Below, in pieces: positions 7,914 to 15,040 of a stretch of DNA of 40,952 nt; the first letter of the stretch is position 1, and every line of letters starts with the position of its first letter. A model generated the notes under the pieces. It saw only the letters and a list, made by a program, of their open reading frames with translations, was not told where the DNA came from and ran no database searches. This stretch comes from Lentisphaeria bacterium (GTDB taxonomy: Bacteria > Verrucomicrobiota > Lentisphaeria > Victivallales > Victivallaceae), in the NCBI GenBank assembly GCA_017508385.1, contig JAFVZB010000019.1, positions 1-40,952 on the forward strand, given 5' to 3'. A program made the translations under genes and the position numbers.

Positions 7914-7954
7914 AAGATAGCACGGGAAAATGTTTTTTCAAGCATTTTCCCGTG
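7914..7954 (-). promoter_or_regulatory. Promoter of the PHP gene nested in a perfect hairpin
   Basis: On the minus strand, TTGAAA (7936-7941), 16 bases, TATCTT (7914-7919). The -35 lies in the loop of a perfect 12-bp hairpin (7921-7932 with 7943-7954), which immediately follows the DUF6259-like gene. The hairpin has no T-run on the leftward side, so it may stabilise or attenuate upstream transcripts rather than act as a full terminator. Confidence 0.6.
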
Positions 7955-7961
7955 GCAGCAC

Positions 7962-9824
7962 TCAAAGCTCTATCTTTTCAAACGAGCGGGGAGCGATTTT
8001 GCCTGCTGCTCCGTTGAAGCTCCAAGTTTGTTCATTGGCGGTGTAATTCGCAAGGAAGAGTGCCTTTTTACCCTCTTTGGTCTGCCACACGCTGTGCATG
8101 ACTGCGGGCATGGTTTTGACGATCCTCTTATCGGTACCCACTTTGGTGAAAATCATCCTGCCGTGGAAAGCGACATCGACTTTGTCGCAGACAAATCCTG
8201 CGGGAGAGAGCATTTTTCCATAGAAGAGATACTCTTTGTTGGCATGATAGAAGTTCACGCTTTTGAGCAGGAATTCACGCTCGCAAGCGTATTTCGGGGA
8301 ATCTTTCACCTCGGGGTAATAGTCACACACGGTCGGCTGGATTCCGAAGATGATGTTGCGGGAGCTCTCGTGATAATACTGGTCGGGATAGAGCTCATGC
8401 CACGGCTCCTCTTTCTGCCAGCGGTCCTCCGGCGGCCACTGAATATCCCACGGGGGGATTCCGCTCAATGAGGCGTAGTTGCCGAAAAGCACGGTTTCGC
8501 CGTGGTAAACTGCGGAAAACAGCGGAATGACATTCCAGAAATCTTTTCTCATGTGCTCACTGCAAATCGAGTTGCAGACGGTGACTCCGGCAAGTGAATC
8601 AAGGAAACACTCTCCGCAAGACTCGGAAGTGATGGGATAATCAGGAATTTCAGCGTGGATATCATCGATCATCGCCCGATAGCCGTCGAGCATTATCTGA
8701 ACGTCTCCGGGAGCGTGTTTGTGTTTGGGGTTGTAGCAGTGGTGCACGCCCATGTGGCTTATCATATCCATGTACTGACCGTTGAGTCCGCAGCTTTGCA
8801 GGGTCTTGACCAATTCGACCATGCGGCGGCGGAAAACCATTCCCTCTCCGCACATATAGCCGAGACGGTGGCGGGTGTACTGGTTGAACATAGTTGCCTG
8901 CACCTTGCCCTCTTTATCGAGCATACACGACTCTTCTCCGCCCTCTTGCCACGATTTTCCGTCAACATCCCAGCAGACTCCGTTGATATAGACCTGAACG
9001 TAGATGCCGTTGTCGTTGAGCAGTTTCACGGCGGCTTTGAAGTTATCTATCCCCTCGCGCGGAGGCCAGAAATCGGGGTACTCAGTGTCGTAAGGAATGG
9101 CGTGCCACCAGTACCAGTTGAGCGCAAGTTTACAGTCGGGAAGCTGCTTTTTCAATTCAAGAACAGGAGGAACGACGTCGGCTATCGCTCCGCGGTTCCA
9201 GACCCAGAGGTCGATATCTTTGAGCACATCGTGCGGTTTCACCTGCTCGAAGAGCGGATATTTTTCTCTCCATGTGCGGTATATCTCTGCGGCATCGAAC
9301 CACTCTCCGGAAAACTTTCCGTAGGCGGCATCGTAGAACGACAGCAGTTTGGAATAGGCGTGGATCATCTCGAGCCGGATGGTTTTTCTATCCTCGGAAA
9401 CAAAGTAGTCCGCTCCGGTTCCCCTCACCTCACGGCGGCGGGTGTCGAAGTAATAACCTCCGTTTTCAGTCAAAACTGCAAAAACCGGAACTCCGAGCAG
9501 ACGGACATTCTTGACCTCGCCGATGGTGATTTTGTCGTTCGGCGTGATTATTCCGAGGTCATAACCGAAAAGGATATCGGTTTTATCATCGAACGACAGC
9601 TCGATCACCGGGTAGCGCACATCGAGTATCTGCTCGGGCTCATTGGAAACCGTGAGCGTATCCCAGGTGACAGGAGTTTTTTCCTGAGTTTGGATGGTAA
9701 CGGTAAAACCATCCTCACGTTTCCAGACTTCGACGTTTTCTGTGCACTCGTGGATGGGGAAATCCGCAGGAGTATAAGTTTTTCCTGAGAGTGCATTGAG
9801 TTTCCATGAAACAAGTGATTTCAT
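7962..9824 (-). CDS. DUF6259-like glycoside-hydrolase-fold protein
   Basis: A 620-residue protein without signal peptide. An N-terminal beta-sandwich (about 1-190) leads into a TIM-barrel-like region (about 200-480) and a C-terminal beta domain. In the barrel, GQYMDMIS (Asp353) followed by CYNPKHKHAPGD, and ITSESCGECFLD (Glu401), look like the two acidic active-site strands seen in DUF6259 and distantly related clan-D-like glycosidases. The family is common in Planctomycetes and Lentisphaerae but lacks a well-defined activity to my knowledge. GGGAG lies ten bases before the start. It is 16 bp behind the GH20-like gene, in the operon led by the pseudopilin, so a role in intracellular breakdown of a complex glycan is likely. 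The catalytic residues are proposed from position only. Confidence 0.65.
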   Translation of the reverse strand: MKSLVSWKLNALSGKTYTPADFPIHECTENVEVWKREDGFTVTIQTQEKTPVTWDTLTVSNEPEQILDVRYPVIELSFDDKTDILFGYDLGIITPNDKITIGEVKNVRLLGVPVFAVLTENGGYYFDTRRREVRGTGADYFVSEDRKTIRLEMIHAYSKLLSFYDAAYGKFSGEWFDAAEIYRTWREKYPLFEQVKPHDVLKDIDLWVWNRGAIADVVPPVLELKKQLPDCKLALNWYWWHAIPYDTEYPDFWPPREGIDNFKAAVKLLNDNGIYVQVYINGVCWDVDGKSWQEGGEESCMLDKEGKVQATMFNQYTRHRLGYMCGEGMVFRRRMVELVKTLQSCGLNGQYMDMISHMGVHHCYNPKHKHAPGDVQIMLDGYRAMIDDIHAEIPDYPITSESCGECFLDSLAGVTVCNSICSEHMRKDFWNVIPLFSAVYHGETVLFGNYASLSGIPPWDIQWPPEDRWQKEEPWHELYPDQYYHESSRNIIFGIQPTVCDYYPEVKDSPKYACEREFLLKSVNFYHANKEYLFYGKMLSPAGFVCDKVDVAFHGRMIFTKVGTDKRIVKTMPAVMHSVWQTKEGKKALFLANYTANEQTWSFNGAAGKIAPRSFEKIEL

Positions 9825-9840
9825 TTTATATTGTCTCCCT

Positions 9841-12210
9841 TTAATACTGTGTTGCTCCGAGCACGCTCAAACCAGAGACTGCTCCGGAACGGTTGGTTGA
9901 TATGTAGAGTGCTTTCGCCTGCTGATTGGCAGGAATTTCAAACTCCAATACGATTATCGGATTTATTCCGTGTCTAACCACGCTCCACGGATTGTAGCGA
10001 AACATATTTTTCGGCTCGAGGAATATACTCGGGCCATTGGTGAAAATATATCCGTTGACCCGGGCAAAGCGGGATTTGCCTTTGACCATCTTTATCTCGA
10101 TAAAGCCCAGAGGTCCCTGACGCACCGGCTTGGTGCAGACAAATGCGACGGCAAGTTTGCGGTATTTTGGATTCAATCCGCCCATCACAAGTCCGCGGGA
10201 GTTTTTATTTTCGGTGTCGGTGAGGAACTTGAATTTCTCGCCCTTCTGCAGCTTGAAAAAGAGTCCGTAACCGGGATGGCTGAGGTAGGGCTGGCTGTTT
10301 CCGTAACTCACCACATAGCCGTTTTCAGGAATGGTCATGTTGCCTTTTTCATCTCCTGTTCTCTGGAAGCAGTTTCCTGAAAGCTCAACGATTTTGCCGT
10401 CAGCTCCGACAGCGACTTCGAGTCCGCTGCGGTTGGTTCCCGTACTCCTGCCGTGTTTGGAGTTATAGACTACGATATCCTGATACTTGCGGTTTTTGTC
10501 GTTGAGTTTGAACTTGTTGAGTTTCCAGGTCGTCACGGCGTTTTCGGCAGTCATATAGACCGTTTTTTTGTTGTCAAAAAGCTGTTTTGCCTCCTCACAG
10601 CTGATCTCCTTTTCGAGCACGTCCTCGGGAGAAGCAAGTGTTCTCATCGTTTTGAAGTCGAACGGAACTCCTGATGCCGTGGCAAATTTTTCAGGGAAAC
10701 GTTTGGCAAACTTTGCGGCAAAATCCTGCGGCATCGGGTAGGCTCCGGAAAGTGAGACGGTGCTGAACTTTTTTGCCGGAACTTTGGTGTTTCTCGAATA
10801 GAAGAGCGCATCGTTCATATCGTTGAAATCGAACTCGCTCTTTTTGAAGTCCTGTTCGATGTTCCATGAATACTCGACGGCGTGCGGGTAGCAGTTCGAC
10901 TGCAAAATCAGAAACCAGCTGGTCGCCATGATGTGATTTCCAAACGGAGCACTGCGTTTCAAAAGTGCCTGCACCGCCGCTGAACCTGAGTGGGGAAGCA
11001 TCCAGACATCTTTTATTCCTGCGTTCTTCAAATCGTTGAGGAACGGATATTTATGGCTGTGGAAGTAATTCCAGTAGAGCACATGGATATCTTTGTCTAT
11101 TTTGGCAAGTGCTTTCAATCCCTGCTTGGATGGGCCGCTGCCTGTCTCTTCGGGATAGGGGTGTGAACCCATCGGCATAAGCATATCGTGGCAGACAAGG
11201 GTCTTTACGTTGCGGGATTTCAAATGGGCGTTGACCTTGTTGAGGTACTCGGGGTAGAACTCATGGAACGGTTTGCCGGAGAGTTTTTCAAGGGTTGCCA
11301 CTTCCCGGTGGAACTCATCGGTTCCGATGCTGAAATACTGCGGATTGCGGAACACTCTGATGACTTCATCGATGTAATCAAAGAGCACCGGCAGGCACCC
11401 GGGGTCGGCGATGTTCATAAACTCACGCTTTCCGTCGAGTGTTTTGTGCGGGCAGATGCGGGGAGCTCTTGAAAAGTGTCCGATGCTGTTTATCATCGGA
11501 ATAACACTCATGCCGCGATCTTCGATGTGGTCGATGATTTTTGCCATCTCTTCTGCGGTAAAGACAGGTCCTGCGGGGTTGATGTCAGGATATTTTTCCA
11601 TCTTCAATCTGCCGCCCAGCTCGTAAGCGATACAGTTGAACTGCATGGCGGCGGCCTTTTCGATGAAGTCGTTTATGAAAGTATCGACATCGGCTCTTTT
11701 GCTGTTTTTGAAAAATACTGCGGCTCCCAGCATGACAGGACGCAGTTTGAAGTCGGGATAGTCCTTTATCGAAAGTGCGTAAGTTTCAAAGTTTCCATCA
11801 CGGGTCGAATTGAAAAGCGGAGACTCGATCACTCCGGCAAAACGTGCCAATCCGCGCATGATTCCCGGCTCTTTCGCCGCCGAGATGATGACTTTATTCT
11901 GTTCAGTGACAAAGGTGTAATACTCATCGTTATCGACCGGATTTGCCGCAAGTTTGTTGAGGATGATTTTGATTTTGCCATCTTTACTCTGCTGCCAGCC
12001 GAGCTTCTTGCTCAGGGTGGAATCAAAACGGTTTTTGCGGCGGTCGGAGAGAGAAAAATTATCTTCGAGAGTATATTTACCGCCCTCGAAAAGGATTTTT
12101 CCTCCGTGGGTAAACTCTTTCGGAGTCGGCAGCAGATGGCATGAGATATCGCTTCTGCCAAAGGCGCAAACCGCTGAAAACATAAGCAGAGCGGCGATGA
12201 TTTTTTTCAT
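9841..12210 (-). CDS. Secreted GH20-like beta-N-acetylhexosaminidase family protein
   Basis: A 789-residue exported protein. A signal peptide (MKKIIAALLMFSAVCAFG) is followed by an N-terminal alpha/beta domain (about 25-150) of the type preceding GH20 catalytic domains. The TIM barrel (about 155-480) has NSIGHFSRAP and YFSIGTDEF, where Asp298-Glu299 match the catalytic D-E pair of GH20. The usual H.GGDE sequence is changed to SIGTDE, so the fit is good but divergent. About 250 C-terminal residues are probably beta-rich and unassigned. GH20 enzymes release N-acetylglucosamine or N-acetylgalactosamine by substrate-assisted catalysis. It is second in the leftward operon, 22 bp after the pseudopilin gene. 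It is the only exported hydrolase of this operon and probably performs the outer cleavage step. Confidence 0.75.
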   Translation of the reverse strand: MKKIIAALLMFSAVCAFGRSDISCHLLPTPKEFTHGGKILFEGGKYTLEDNFSLSDRRKNRFDSTLSKKLGWQQSKDGKIKIILNKLAANPVDNDEYYTFVTEQNKVIISAAKEPGIMRGLARFAGVIESPLFNSTRDGNFETYALSIKDYPDFKLRPVMLGAAVFFKNSKRADVDTFINDFIEKAAAMQFNCIAYELGGRLKMEKYPDINPAGPVFTAEEMAKIIDHIEDRGMSVIPMINSIGHFSRAPRICPHKTLDGKREFMNIADPGCLPVLFDYIDEVIRVFRNPQYFSIGTDEFHREVATLEKLSGKPFHEFYPEYLNKVNAHLKSRNVKTLVCHDMLMPMGSHPYPEETGSGPSKQGLKALAKIDKDIHVLYWNYFHSHKYPFLNDLKNAGIKDVWMLPHSGSAAVQALLKRSAPFGNHIMATSWFLILQSNCYPHAVEYSWNIEQDFKKSEFDFNDMNDALFYSRNTKVPAKKFSTVSLSGAYPMPQDFAAKFAKRFPEKFATASGVPFDFKTMRTLASPEDVLEKEISCEEAKQLFDNKKTVYMTAENAVTTWKLNKFKLNDKNRKYQDIVVYNSKHGRSTGTNRSGLEVAVGADGKIVELSGNCFQRTGDEKGNMTIPENGYVVSYGNSQPYLSHPGYGLFFKLQKGEKFKFLTDTENKNSRGLVMGGLNPKYRKLAVAFVCTKPVRQGPLGFIEIKMVKGKSRFARVNGYIFTNGPSIFLEPKNMFRYNPWSVVRHGINPIIVLEFEIPANQQAKALYISTNRSGAVSGLSVLGATQY

Positions 12211-12232
12211 GGTATATCACTCCTCACATTTT

Positions 12233-12865
12233 TCAGTAGTCACGCAGATTGTTGACCAGATTGGTACTGCGCATACTCTTGTTGAAGAGCTCTTTGCGCT
12301 CGTAAATTTCCTGCTCACCGTGTCCGTCGAGCCAGACGACGTTGCACTTTTCGTTGTGGGCATAGCGGATATACTCTTTGCCGTCGGTCATCGAATCCCA
12401 GCCGGTGAGCGACCATGAAGTCTGATTTTTGCCCGAGTCAATGACCACCGGAGTTGCCGCCGGACGCTTCACCTTTTCAGGCTTCTTGATGGCGACTCCC
12501 AGTGCCGTCGCCGTGGTGTAGTTGCGGCGCATGGATGACATAAGTGCGGTGCTGTCTTTGGTGTCGAGCTCCATTCCTGCATTCGGACAGCTCCAGTAAC
12601 CTGATTTCACGATTTGATGAGCTCCTCCGCTTATCAGGTACGACCACGGCTTGTACGGCTGGTAGTGGGTCGTATCAGGAAATCCGTTATTCATATCAGT
12701 GTAAAGAGCGAACAATGCGTGGATACTCTTCTGATTTGAAAGGCACTTCGCCGTTTTTCCCCGCTCCCGGGCACTCGAAAGTGCCGGCATCAAAATAGCC
12801 GCCAGTATTGCAATAATGGCGATAACAACGAGAAGTTCGATGAGGGTGAATTTTTGCTGTTTCAT
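12233..12865 (-). CDS. Type II secretion-like pseudopilin with H-X9-DG domain
   Basis: A 210-residue prepilin-like protein. The leader MKQQK is followed by FTLIELLVVIAIIAILAAIL, a class III prepilin signal with Glu at position +5 and a hydrophobic N-terminal helix. The residue before cleavage is Lys instead of the usual Gly, a substitution I recall as common in Lentisphaerota proteins of this type. The C-terminal globular part contains H170-x9-D180-G181, the H-X9-DG motif found in large paralogous families in the Planctomycetes-Lentisphaerae group. The start at 12865 is chosen because it has AAGGAG nine bases upstream and puts the leader at the N terminus; the frame extends upstream without support. 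It heads the glycosidase operon and is divergent from the AraC regulator, suggesting a cell-surface role in handling the same glycan. That role is inferred. Confidence 0.88.
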   Translation of the reverse strand: MKQQKFTLIELLVVIAIIAILAAILMPALSSARERGKTAKCLSNQKSIHALFALYTDMNNGFPDTTHYQPYKPWSYLISGGAHQIVKSGYWSCPNAGMELDTKDSTALMSSMRRNYTTATALGVAIKKPEKVKRPAATPVVIDSGKNQTSWSLTGWDSMTDGKEYIRYAHNEKCNVVWLDGHGEQEIYERKELFNKSMRSTNLVNNLRDY

Positions 12866-12912
12866 AAATCCATTCTCCTTTTGTGGGTGAATAATTTTGT
12901 TGTTTCTACAGT

Positions 12913-12941
12913 AAAATAACCGAAAAAACACTTGATTTCAA
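12913..12941 (-). promoter_or_regulatory. Promoter of the pseudopilin/GH20 operon
   Basis: On the minus strand, TTGAAA (12936-12941), 17 bases, TATTTT (12913-12918). Its -35 overlaps that of the divergent regulator promoter within the palindrome TTGATTTCAA (12932-12941), so the two promoters may compete. Confidence 0.6.
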
Positions 12942-12959
12942 ATTTTTACGGTGTATATT
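12932..12959 (+). promoter_or_regulatory. Promoter of the AraC-family regulator gene
   Basis: TTGATT (12932-12937), 16 bases, TATATT (12954-12959), 33 bases before the ATG. It shares its -35 region with the leftward promoter. Confidence 0.55.
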
Positions 12960-12992
12960 TATATGGTTTAAGGACAAAATATATACGAAAAC

Positions 12993-13895
12993 ATGACGGA
13001 AGAAAAATACAATTTACCGCTTGGTGCCTCTTTGGGAAGTTATCCGAAAGGGAACTCCGACTATATCAATCAGGTGGAGATCGTGCAGCGAAGCTGGGGT
13101 GGCAATTTCATTGAACCCAAGCCGATTTATCCACACGCTGTCGAGTTCTGCCGCCATGACGGCAAGTGGTGGTTCCGTGACCCCAAAAGCCGTTTTGCCC
13201 TGATAGTGTGCGTTCCCGACGGCAGACTGCTCTATAAAATCGACGACCGCAGCATGATAGTTTCAGGCAGCAATGTATTGGTCATTCCTCAGGGTAAAAG
13301 CTACTCTTTCGAGACTATCGACGACACAACTTATCACAAAAACGTACTCTATCTTCTGGGAATAAACGTTCACGATATCCTTGAGACTTTCTCGTTCAAT
13401 GATGTGCGGCTGATAACCCTGCCCTCGCTCGACTATCTGCTCAATCAGTTCAGAAATATCTATACTCTGCTTTCTCAGAAAAACGCCGAAGCTATGGCTG
13501 AAGCCGCAGGAATAACCTATGCCATCTTGCATTATCTTTCGGTCAACATTACTTCCGATACCGGCAAACCGTCGCTTTTCAATCTGTTGAAATCAAAATT
13601 TTCCAACAACTTCAGGAGCCGTCTCGACCTCGACTTGGTGGCTGCCGAGTACGGAATATCCGCCAAGAGCATCACCAGGATGTTCAAGGAGTATCTTGGA
13701 GTCACTCCCGGAACTTTCCGCAAGCAAGCCCGCAACGATACTGCCTGCTTATTGCTGCAAACCACCGGGTTATCCATCAAAGAGATAGCCGACAAGCTCG
13801 GGTACTCTTCGCAATTCCACTTCAGCTGCGCCTTCAAAAAAGAGAACGGCATCTCTCCGAGGGAATTCAGAAATCTGCACCGCATGAATATGTGA
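12993..13895 (+). CDS. AraC-family transcriptional regulator
   Basis: A 300-residue regulator. Residues 1-130 form a cupin-like sensing domain, including DGRLLYKIDDRSMIVSGSNVLVIPQGKSY. A linker follows, then a C-terminal pair of helix-turn-helix motifs (about 205-297): DLVAAEYGISAKSITRMFKEYLG and TTGLSIKEIADKLGYSSQFHFS, with the family ending FKKENGISPREFR. AraC proteins with this architecture sense a sugar or degradation product and activate transport or hydrolase genes. It is divergent from the pseudopilin-GH20-DUF6259 operon, and its promoter shares the -35 palindrome with that operon, so it is the probable local regulator. The Shine-Dalgarno is weak (AAGGA about 18 bases upstream). No alternative start fits better. 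Confidence 0.9.
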   Translation: MTEEKYNLPLGASLGSYPKGNSDYINQVEIVQRSWGGNFIEPKPIYPHAVEFCRHDGKWWFRDPKSRFALIVCVPDGRLLYKIDDRSMIVSGSNVLVIPQGKSYSFETIDDTTYHKNVLYLLGINVHDILETFSFNDVRLITLPSLDYLLNQFRNIYTLLSQKNAEAMAEAAGITYAILHYLSVNITSDTGKPSLFNLLKSKFSNNFRSRLDLDLVAAEYGISAKSITRMFKEYLGVTPGTFRKQARNDTACLLLQTTGLSIKEIADKLGYSSQFHFSCAFKKENGISPREFRNLHRMNM

Positions 13896-13914
13896 GATTT
13901 TATCACAGCCCGGC

Positions 13915-13942
13915 TTGTTTTTATTCTCATCTGAGCTATATT
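13915..13942 (+). promoter_or_regulatory. Candidate promoter of pyrE
   Basis: TTGTTT (13915-13920), 16 bases, TATATT (13937-13942), 46 bases before the ATG. It lies in the short gap after the AraC gene, giving pyrE separate expression. Confidence 0.5.
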
Positions 13943-13988
13943 AAACAGAAGAACAGTTCCTGAAAATTTTGAAAGAAGGAGAGATATT

Positions 13989-14663
13989 ATGGAACAGTAC
14001 AAGAAAGACTTTATTGAATTTATGATCGACTGTCAGGTGTTGAAGTTCGGCGACTTCGTGACCAAAAGCGGAAGAAAGACTCCGTTCTTCGTCAATACCG
14101 GATTTTACCGCACCGGCTCCCAGCTGCGCAAGCTCGGTGAGTACTACGCTCAGGCTATCAAAGATGCTTTCGGACTCGACTTTGACGTGCTCTTCGGACC
14201 CGCTTACAAGGGTATTCCGCTCTCGGTGACCACCAGCATCGCCATATCCGAAAAGTATGATACCGATATCCGTTACTGCTCAAACCGCAAAGAGGTCAAA
14301 GACCACGGCGACAAAGGTATCCTGCTCGGAGGTCCCGTCGGAGACAACGACCGGGTCATCATCATCGAGGATGTCACCACTGCCGGAACTTCCATCGGTG
14401 AGACTCTGCCCATCCTCAAAGCGCAGGGCAACGTCAATATCCTCGGTCTGGTCGTCAGCGTTGACCGCATGGAGCGCGGTCAGGGCGAAAAGAGCGCACT
14501 CAATGAGATAACAGAGAAATACGGTCTCAAAACCTGCGCCATCGTCACCATGAAAGAGGTCATCGAGCACCTCTACAACAAGCCCTACAAAGGCAAAGTC
14601 ATCATCGACGATACTCTGATGGCTGCCATCAGCGCTTACTACGAGCAGTACGGAGCAAAATAA
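13989..14663 (+). CDS. pyrE: Orotate phosphoribosyltransferase
   Basis: A 224-residue cytoplasmic enzyme that transfers phosphoribose from PRPP to orotate to form orotidine 5'-monophosphate in pyrimidine synthesis. The PRPP-binding motif VIIIEDVTTAGTS is at residues 123-135. The N-terminal KSGRKTPFFVNTGFYRTG and the FGPAYKGIPLS loop are the usual orotate/PRPP contacts. Length fits bacterial PyrE. AAGGAG lies six to seven bases before the ATG. It stands alone, with no other pyr gene nearby, and is followed by a weak terminator and repeat element A. Confidence 0.95.
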   Translation: MEQYKKDFIEFMIDCQVLKFGDFVTKSGRKTPFFVNTGFYRTGSQLRKLGEYYAQAIKDAFGLDFDVLFGPAYKGIPLSVTTSIAISEKYDTDIRYCSNRKEVKDHGDKGILLGGPVGDNDRVIIIEDVTTAGTSIGETLPILKAQGNVNILGLVVSVDRMERGQGEKSALNEITEKYGLKTCAIVTMKEVIEHLYNKPYKGKVIIDDTLMAAISAYYEQYGAK

Positions 14664-14665
14664 TT

Positions 14666-14690
14666 GCCGTATCCCCTTCGGCGTTTTTGT
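14666..14690 (+). terminator. Weak intrinsic terminator after pyrE
   Basis: GCCG (14666-14669) pairs with CGGC (14679-14682) across a 9-base loop and is followed by G and five T (14684-14688). The stem is only 4 bp, so the adjacent element A hairpin may reinforce it. Confidence 0.45.
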
Positions 14691-14694
14691 TCAT

Positions 14695-15028
14695 GATATG
14701 GGGAGATGATGCGGGGGGAGCGGGAAAACTTCTTTTCAACGGGAAAAGAATTTTTCCCGCTCCCCCCGCTCCCCCCGCACCCCCCTCACCCTTTCAAGAA
14801 AAGCGGGAAACTTTTTTATTTGATAATGTCCTGATTTTTGTGAAATATGCGAGCCGCAGGATTTGCGACAAAACGCAAAACGCTCATTTGCATCGGCGGA
14901 TGCAGTGTGAGTCAAGGAAAGTGTTTTGCGCCGACTTGTCGCGGCGTAGTGAAACGAAGCCGGACGCCGGAAATTTTTCTTCACAACAAATTGGACAATA
15001 ATTTACCTGCCCGTGTCGGGAACTGAGC
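14695..15028 (+). repeat. Dispersed repeat element A, copy 2, interrupted by element B
   Basis: It starts GATATGGGGAGATGATGCGGGG and has a 26-bp inverted repeat (14711-14736 with 14744-14769, one mismatch) around a 7-base loop. CTCACCCTTTCAAGAAAAGCGGG and a T-run follow. At 14821 it is broken by element B and resumes at 15001 with ATTTACCTG and the shared tail GTGTCGGGAAC.GAGC (15013-15028). The left part is identical over the overlap to the copy at 40880. Relative to copy 1 the hairpin arms carry two compensatory pair changes. Together with element B it fills almost all of the 377-bp gap between convergent pyrE and the beta-helix gene. I see no other feature there. Confidence 0.88.
14822..15000. 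mobile_element. MITE-like element B, copy 1, with candidate 4-bp target duplication
   Basis: A 179-bp insertion bounded by ATTT on both sides (14818-14821, 15001-15004). Removing it and one ATTT restores the uninterrupted element A arrangement seen at 932-1079. The ends are imperfect inverted repeats (left TAATGTCC...TTTTTGTGAA, right reverse complement TATTGTCC...TTTGTTGTGAA). About 110 bp at the left match the copy at 34091. Inside are a TGCATC-GGCG-GATGCA hairpin (14889-14904) and an outer CGCAAAAC/GTTTTGCG pairing (14874-14881, 14923-14930). It encodes no transposase, so any mobilising enzyme would act in trans. Confidence 0.72.
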
Positions 15029-15040
15029 TTATCGGAAACG

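Noticed and set aside
8655..9788. A 377-codon rightward open frame
   Set aside because: It is antisense to the DUF6259-like gene, whose composition leaves long open frames on both strands; no recognisable protein.
14736..14984. A leftward open frame in elements A/B, similar to one at 34080-34379
   Set aside because: The similarity comes from shared repeat DNA; differences between copies change amino acids and no start signal is seen.
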